Shown here piece by piece: positions 57,560 through 64,000 of a stretch of 64,000 nt of DNA (position 1 is the stretch's first letter; each line of letters opens with the position of its first letter). The stretch covers positions 7,732,001 through 7,796,000 of the forward strand of contig CM048843.1 of the NCBI GenBank assembly GCA_026545765.1, written 5' to 3'. Position numbers and translations under genes: made by a program. Source of the DNA: Plantago major. Its lineage: Eukaryota; Streptophyta; Magnoliopsida; Lamiales; Plantaginaceae. The notes under the pieces were generated by a model that saw nothing but the letters and a program-made list of their open reading frames with translations, searched no databases and was not told the origin of the DNA.

Positions 57560-58386
57560 GTAGCTGAATGGTTTAACTCTCTACTTGTGATATTTTTGTG
57601 TTTGTTAAATCTTGTTATTTAATGAAATTTCTTTGTTACGGGCTGAATTAGAAACACAACAACAAGAGGAAGCTGCAAAGCTTACCTCAGAATCTGAGAA
57701 GGAGGCTTCCATAGCCTCACCACTTAAGGAACAGGGGCCTGTCTCATAGGTAGAAGATAGTTCCTTAATATATAACATCTCAGATATGTGCTTTACTAAT
57801 ACTATAAAGTGTTTGTTTCTAATAGGCTCCAACTGAGAAGAAAAAAGAAGAGACTGAAAAGTCTATCTCTTCAGAGAAGAATCCAGAGACTTCCAAGGTC
57901 TCTGAGGAACAAGTATCTGGACCTTCTGCAGAGAAGGTATTTCATTCAGATACCTATATTCTTGAAAGAGCAAATCTCTGATCATTTTTCTCAAACTAAC
58001 ACGTTCTACTTAACAGGTTCAAAAAGAAGTAGAAGTTGCTGGGGAGTTTCTCAAACTTCCAGAGACTGCACAAGTCTCTGAGAGACAAGTATCTGAGCCT
58101 CCAGTAGTGGTGGTAATTGACCTCTCAGATGTCTGATTTGTCAATAAAATTTTTCTTGATAAAATTTCTTAAGTGTTATGTTTCTAATCTCAGGTTCAAG
58201 CAGAAAGAAAGATAATTGAGGATCAGACTTTCCAGTCTCCTCCTCATATCCAGATATCTGAGGCACCTGGAACCTCAGTAGTCAAGTCATCATCGAGGCA
58301 CATCACGTGTAACTCAGATACCTTTCTACTCTAAAGCCCAGATATCTACTATAGTTTTGAAATTAATTCAGAACACTTTCTTTCAG
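57560..58386 (+). other. Series of small exons and short introns in the accessory gene
   Basis: Introns 57560-57641 (82 nt, ends gg instead of ag), 57750-57825 (76), 57937-58016 (80) and 58113-58193 (81) alternate with exons of 108, 111, 96 and about 114 nt. A fifth intron runs from about 58309 to 58386. The first four introns fall between codons. Exons c and d share the plan PET-x-x-VSE-x-QVS (NPETSKVSEEQVSGPS and LPETAQVSERQVSEPP), so the exon-intron unit was probably duplicated. Intron starts also share cagatacc/cagatgtc phrases. A TAG at 57747-57749 replaces the expected last codon of exon b. Confidence 0.7.
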
Positions 58387-61169
58387 GCTAAAACATGTGC
58401 CACTAAGGTCCCTGTTGATGAGAAAGAGGACCTGCTTCCTTTCTTCAAGGAACACACTTTGCCAAAGCATCTGAAATGCTTCAAGAAATGGCAAAAGCTA
58501 TGATGCTCCGATCTATCTGAGATCTTAAAGGTGACTGATCACCACACTAGGAGAGCACGAGCCCTTGACTTGGAAAACTACATCCATGCAATGTTCCCCA
58601 CTGAAAAATATTCTTTCGGAACATTGATGGACAAGGATTTTGTCAAGGAAGTGGCCAGAAAGCTGATCCAAGCCTTCAACCAAGCAGATGGTCAGACCAG
58701 AATGATATGGCATTCAAGCCTACATTGCCCCAGTCTCTACATTACATACCCTCTGAACAAGAGGAAGTTAATGGGCAAACGGTCACTATTCCAGAAGTGA
58801 TCAACCTGGTCTCTGAAGATGAAGAAGAGAAGGAGACTGATGAGAATAATTATGAAGATCCTCCTTCTGACCATCACAAGGATGAGGATAAGAAAGATGA
58901 TGATAATGCCCCTGCACCAGGGACAGGAGGGATTCCACAAGGAAATAATGCCTCAGCTGCTGAAAAGCACACTGAGAGGACATCACAACAATCCCCTCCT
59001 CCATCTCCTCAGAAATCTACCCATCCATCTCCTCAACAAAAAGACACTACTGAAAAAGTAGTTGAGCACTCTGAGGAAAACACTCAGAAAATAGTGGATG
59101 CACAAGCCAGAGTTGCTCAACTCAAACAACTGTTGGAGGAAGAACAACAGCTACATCTTCAACTGGAAGAAAAGATAGCTGAATCCAGAGTCAAGCTAGA
59201 TAAACTTGAAGAACAAACACGCAAAGAAACGCAAGCTTACTCTAAGATTAAAGAGATTTGGGACGCTGTTGATTATATTGCTAAGGAGCTAGATGCTGAA
59301 CAAGTATCTGAAGAAAAGCATGATGCTCAGGCTGCATCTTCACCAAAGAAACCATCCTCCAAAGGCAAGAAACCCATATCTGAGATGGTTGCCGCCTTCA
59401 GAAACCTTGATGAAGAAGTGCTAGAGGATGTAGATCACTGGGCTGATGACTCAGATGATGAAGAAGACAAGACATTGGCAGAACACCGCAATGAACACTT
59501 AGCGGTTTCTCATCTGAAAAGGAAGCTAATTGGTCCTGAAGTATTCAACAAACTGACAAATGTCCACTCCCAAGAATACATGAATAGATACCAAGTTTTG
59601 GCACATCTTAAAAAGGAGTTGTCTTCACAGAACAAAGACGTAATTGCCTCCGTCCCCTCAGATATGAAGAAATTCACTAAGCTCATCACTCAGAGAACAA
59701 CCAGTATGGTCCTTGCTCAGAAGGATCTGGGAATGGTAAGGGACGATGATGTATGATTAGCTGAAAAAGCTTTTCATGAGGCAAGTTACACTGCTGGAAA
59801 AGCAGATGCCATACTAGGCCCATTGGCAGAGCTCACTGATAAGGAAAATGGACTTATCAAACAAAATCAGGAGCTCAAGGCTGAACTTCAGAAGTTGGTT
59901 ACTGCCTATAATTACTTGCAAGGGAATTTTGAGTCTCTCTCAGAATCCTTTGTGGTACTTAGTCAGTCAACAATGACTAAGGGGGAAGGATTTGGACCTT
60001 AAGGTCAGGGGGCAGGAAAGAAGAAATCTAGAGTTGGTCTTTCGAGAAGGAAGAGGAAACAAGAGAACTTCCCAGCCACCACTCAGAATAAATGAGCCCT
60101 CATCAAGTCAAGCTGCTTTGCAAATAGTAGCTACTTCCCAGCAATCAACTGAAGAAACAACAATGGTAACAAGGGCCATGGCACAAAGACCTCCAAGGAG
60201 TACCAAGGCTCCAAGGAGAAGACAAGTAAGAGGGATTGATGATCTTCTGAAGAAGAAGGTCAAATCAAATCCCAGGGCAATGAAGAAGGCTGCAAAAATT
60301 TTACAAGAATTGATCTTGATGATGATGATGAAGATGAGGATGAAGATGAAGCTCCTCTCACAGAAAAAGAAGAAAGGTTGATAGCCTATCTGAGCCCTTA
60401 GCTGCAAAGCCTTTGGCATCTATAACACCCTCTGAAAATAGCAAGTCAATCCAGAGTGGTTCTTCAAGCAATCCCCCAAGGGAAAATTCAAGGCAAAGGA
60501 GGAATAGACTAAGAGCTGAAAGAAGAAAAAGTCAACTTCCACTCAGGACAGAAGAAGCCATAATTGAGGATGTGAAGACTGACAACAACTCCTCTATCTA
60601 CAGGTGCATTAATCAGAATAATGGCTACTGGATTCTGGAACTTAAGCATCTACTGGTAAATTTAAAATTTCCAGAATCAATCCATAAACAACTCATGGCA
60701 TGGAAAAAAGACAAGCCAATCTTGATTAACACCAACCACATCAAAGCCTGGTTAGATTTTGAAGTTATCAAGAGAATAGAAGCCATGAAGAAGGACCTAT
60801 CTAATGAATGTCCTTATGGGAAAGCCAGATGATGTACACAGAATTCCCAACATAACTGGAACAGGCACAAGGCCAAGACTTGCCGTGGAACCCTTTGAGT
60901 CATTCTACATGACTGAAGAACAATACAAGGGTGACATCAAATATCTGACTATTATCTATGATTATTTCAAGTTATCAGATTTCAGAATTGTGCATGCCTG
61001 GAAGTGGGGAAAGTATCTGTGGGTCAAACACTTTGCCAAGAAGAATCCTACCAAAACCTACAAGGAAGTCTGTGGATTTGCCAGAGACACTGAGATAATT
61101 GTCAGAACTCTTCTCTATGACTACTCTGATGATATCAAAAGGTTTGGTGATAGGAAATTTGCAGATTGA
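58387..61169 (+). pseudogene. SIRE-like element accessory ORF, 3' part
   Basis: After the cag acceptor at 58384-58386 the frame reads EKEDLLPFFKEHTLPKHLKC, meets a TGA near 58500, and after a frame change near 58700 continues as a long open segment to 59756. That segment has an acidic Asp/Glu region, Pro/Ser/Gln-rich text and a coiled coil (VAQLKQLLEEEQQLHLQLEE at about 59110-59170). Beyond a TAG it continues (LGPLAELTDKENGLIKQNQE). After more shifts come an Asp/Glu run (60310-60350), an Arg-rich part (RQRRNRLRAERRK) and a C-terminal domain (FESFYMTEEQYKGDIKYLTI, HAWKWGKYLWVKHF) ending at 61169. No known enzyme motif was seen. It looks structural or nucleic-acid-binding. Confidence 0.6.
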
Positions 61170-61532
61170 TCCATGGAACTGCTTTGAAGACTTGAAGACC
61201 AGTTTATTAGGATGTCTACTTGGAGCTTGGTTACTCCTGTTGTCCTAATTTAAACTATGTATTTTGTATCTTGCTGACTGAGCTAAAATGTATTTAAGTT
61301 ATCTCTGAATTTTTACTTGTAACATATCTGACGAACCTACTCTCAGATATCAATCTATAAAAGATAACTTGTCAGCAAAGATCGCACCTTGTGATTTGGT
61401 TGATGTTTACTTTCTGCACTTAATTATATGAATTGAAAGATCATAAGAAATGATTAAGCGGTGGATATTTTCCTCATCCAGATTTGTAATAGATCAGATA
61501 GTCATCGTTGACTGATCAAAATGGGGAAAATT
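61170..61532 (+). other. 3' non-coding end and purine tract of the SIRE-like element
   Basis: No coding was seen. The purine tract aaaatggggaaaa (61519-61531) precedes the LTR. Confidence 0.6.
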
Positions 61533-63196
61533 TGTTAGGAATATCTTTTTAGATTTTGATCAGCAACCTAATGACTTATTTTAGCTCAGAAAGGTGGTTA
61601 GTACTCTTGGTTCACTTGAACACTGTAAAAGAGGAAACTCACTAAGTATGATAGTCTAGCAAATCTTGTATAGGATGTTAGGTCTCTGAATGTATTTTTT
61701 ATTTCTCTGAAGAAGACCAAGAAGAAGGCATCCAGCAAGAGAAGTTCAACGGATTTGAAGATTTGAAGACTGCTCAAATTTGCTGAAGACAAAGGTTATC
61801 AGATACCTATGTCCAGATATCTCTAAGAAACAAGTGTTTTTCAATAAATAGTGTTGCAAAAGATATCTGAGAACACAAGGTTTCTGAACGAGGAAAAGTG
61901 CCCACAGATATCTACACTCAGATACCTTGGATAAAGATTATGTTTCCAGGAAACAATATATTTTTAACAAGCGGTATCTGGAGTTGTGATAGTCTCTGGA
62001 AAAGGACGTGCAAAGCTTCAGAAAGCATGCATAGTTCCGTTGGCACTACAGGACAAAGTATAGTACAGTGCATTAAATGCGCGGATAGAAATGTCTGAAC
62101 AAAAACGTTAGTCTCTGAAGAAGAAGACAAACGTGCAATAGTACTATACTCAGATATCAATAGTTTGAATTTGATTTAAGCCTAACGGATACTATTCAAA
62201 CGGCACTCAAATTCATCTACAAATGTCAACACTTAGAATGCTTGAGAACACACACAGAACTTACACACTGAACACTTTGAACTTACACTGAAAATACCAG
62301 GCTTCTCTGATAATACAACTAGTGGTATCTTTCTCTCAAGCATACAAGCCTTCAGCCTACTTAATCTCTAGCTTACAGTTGCGACTAAGCTCTTGGATTC
62401 TAAGTAGCACGAAAGTTCTAAGTGTCCTGATCCTTAACAAGCATTGCTATCTGTGAAGGAGTTGAATCAAAAGATCAAGTATCTGAGATTCATTCTCTAG
62501 AACATTTATCATAGACTTAGGTCAGTAAAGAACATATCACCACACATTGTGAAGTGTGTTAAGTGATTCTTGTTCTATAGAGTATTCTTACATAACTGAG
62601 AAAGTTATTAAGACTACTCACCTGACATACTAGCTTAAACAACACCTTAAACGGCGTGGAGTGCAGGAAGTACTTAGTTTGGGAAACTAAAGAATAACTC
62701 CAAGGTTACTGAGTATAGGAAGTACTTAGTTTGGAAAACTAAGGAACAACTCCAGGAAAAAGGTTTCTGAGTACAGGAAGTACTTGGCTGAGAAAGCCGG
62801 GGAATAACTCAGGGGGAACACTTGGTTGGGAACCTAGTGTATTTAGGAATCGAGAGAAGATACTTGTAATAAGGTTACCTCAATTATATGTCTTAGTGGA
62901 TTCTAGGTCTGAGAAAGGCCAAAGTGGATTAGTTGAAGGATTACGCCACCTTCATCTACCACTATAAAGACTTGTGTTATTTACTTTCTGCAATTTATTA
63001 CTTGCTTTATTTACCTTGCTAAGTATTTACACATATCTTGCTGAGCACGTGCACTTATCACTAAAAGTCTTCCGCTCTCTGAAAATAAGTATCAGATATC
63101 TTCTCAAATATCTGAGAAATTGTGTTTATCGACAAAAGTTTTAAAAGACTATTCACCCCCCCCTAGTCTTTTACTTTGCCATTATCTGGACCAACA
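61533..63196 (+). repeat. 3' LTR of the SIRE-like element
   Basis: It is 1664 bp and matches 47077-48735 with scattered single changes. It is followed by the target duplication tgtta. Confidence 0.9.
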
Positions 63197-63394
63197 TGTT
63201 ACAGCAACACTGCAAACCAGAGGATCATATTGTCTCCCCTTTCCTCACAACAAGGGGGAGAATTTGTTTGACTTGCTAATGATATGTCTTTATTGTGGTT
63301 TTCTTTTTCCTGACTCGTTAAGGGGGAGAATTTCTACTATTCAGATTAATCATGTGTTTCTAGGTGTTGTGAAGAAAGGCAATAAGGGGGAGAT

Positions 63395-64000
63395 TGAAAG
63401 TGCAGCTGTTTGATCAATTGTTGTAGCAACAGTTGTTATGACTGTTGCAGCAACCGTTGTTATAACAATACCAGATTAGGATTTCTGCACTTTACAGGGT
63501 TTTTATGTTATATTGCCTTCTTCACTAACCTTGACCTAGTTCCACGTTTTAGTTATGAATAGGAGACGTGTTAGAGTGCTGGATTCTTAAAGAGAAGAGA
63601 AGTTTTAGAGAGTTGGACTCCTTGAATGAAGAAAGAGAAGACCTTGGAAGATTGAACTCCTTGAAGTAAAGATATGCTTGGACTCTTAGAAGAAAAGATA
63701 TGCTGGACTCTTGAAGATAAGGATAAGCAACAAGATCTAATTGGACCTGATCTTATGGACGTTTTTGCTACATTATATATACAAGATCAGGGCCATCATA
63801 AAGGGAAGCAAGTATAGAGCAATAGAGAAATCATATACATCATTCTCTCTTTACTTGTAAACCGTTTTTGCTAGTCTTTGAAGTTTCTATTTAATCGGAG
63901 TTGTTATTTCGGTTATCTAGCTGCGTCTAGATTAGGTGCTTTGGAATAGATAGTTATTCCGACTAGCTTTACAGTTTGAGCTTTTCATATAGAAAAGTCT
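63395..64000 (+). repeat. 3' LTR of the outer element (cut by window end)
   Basis: It starts tgaaagtgcagctg after the purine tract and matches 44506-45110 with few changes. Confidence 0.85.

Larger units (their letters stand above)
47077..63196 (+). mobile_element. SIRE/Maximus-like Ty1/copia element, 16.1 kb, with accessory gene region
   Basis: LTRs of 1659 and 1664 bp (tgttaggaatatc...ctggaccaaca) and the exact flanking duplication tgtta (47072-47076 and 63197-63201) define the element. The order is primer site, gag, protease-integrase, RT, RNase H, a spacer with repeats, about 5.6 kb of accessory coding sequence, a purine tract and the 3' LTR. The RT start [20 protein letters not shown] is characteristic of the SIRE/Maximus group. 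Comparing about 600 bp of the LTRs by eye gives roughly 2% difference, so insertion is recent, yet gag-pol has many stops. At 16 kb it is large for a copia element. Confidence 0.9.
44506..64000 (+). mobile_element. Non-autonomous LTR element (extends past the window) hosting a nested element
   Basis: The left LTR (44506-45349) and the start of the right LTR (63395 onward) match closely over the 606 bp visible. The primer-like site tggcatcaagagc follows the left LTR, and an aataagggggaga purine tract precedes the right one. The interior is only about 1.9 kb once the nested element (47077-63196) is removed. It carries a copia RNase H tail and three ggggtg...ttcaggctgcc repeats, so most of gag-pol is missing. 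It resembles large derivatives that move with the help of a related copia element. Confidence 0.8.

Noticed and set aside
55535-61169. Accessory region as an envelope gene
   Set aside because: SIRE elements often have an env-like gene here, but I see no signal peptide, transmembrane span or fusion-type segment in the readable frames.

Overview
This window is nuclear DNA of a flowering plant, most likely a eudicot. It has spliced genes with short GT-AG introns, a kinesin-14, an F-box/leucine-rich-repeat gene and an F-box-associated gene. At least six kinds of transposable element are inserted in and around one another. I could not resolve the species. All calls come from reading the sequence by eye.

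1-14.3 kb: a truncated Ty3/gypsy LTR with a gag-like remnant, a hAT-type MITE, and an F-box-associated pseudogene. A kinesin-14 gene follows, with a retroelement in its second intron; it also has a frameshift and lacks its 3' end. Next is an apparently intact three-coding-exon F-box/LRR gene at 11084-12508, the only gene here I would call functional. The first copy of a ~1.29 kb tandem duplication begins at 12988.

14.3-28.9 kb: the second copy of that duplication is split by two insertions. One is a 12.3 kb minus-strand Ty3/gypsy Tat-like element with target-site duplication (TSD) ctaat. It carries a nested plus-strand Athila-like gag-protease element and a fragment of a third LTR. The other is a 1.08 kb Mutator-type MITE with a 9-bp TSD, full of palindromes.

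28.9-44.5 kb: a mosaic of gene pieces and retroelements. It holds an RBM42-like fragment between long inverted repeats, a LINE-like retroposon with a 15-bp TSD, and three exons of a PUS7/TruD pseudouridine synthase on the minus strand. There are also an importin-alpha C-terminal piece, a DUF1685 pseudogene, a truncated minus-strand Ty1/copia element, and a second copia element arranged LTR-internal-LTR-partial internal.

44.5-64 kb: an LTR element that continues past the window edge has been entered by a 16.1 kb Ty1/copia SIRE/Maximus-like element (TSD tgtta). Downstream of RNase H the SIRE-like element carries about 5.6 kb of accessory coding sequence. That stretch has its own TATA-like box, leader, ATG and a run of small phase-0 exons separated by 76-82 nt introns. 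I consider this the most unusual feature in the window.

Two themes cross the whole window. Unrelated elements carry clustered short palindromes in their LTRs or interiors. Many of the premature stops in transposon reading frames sit where a CAG/CAA or TGG codon is expected, which fits cytosine-methylation decay.
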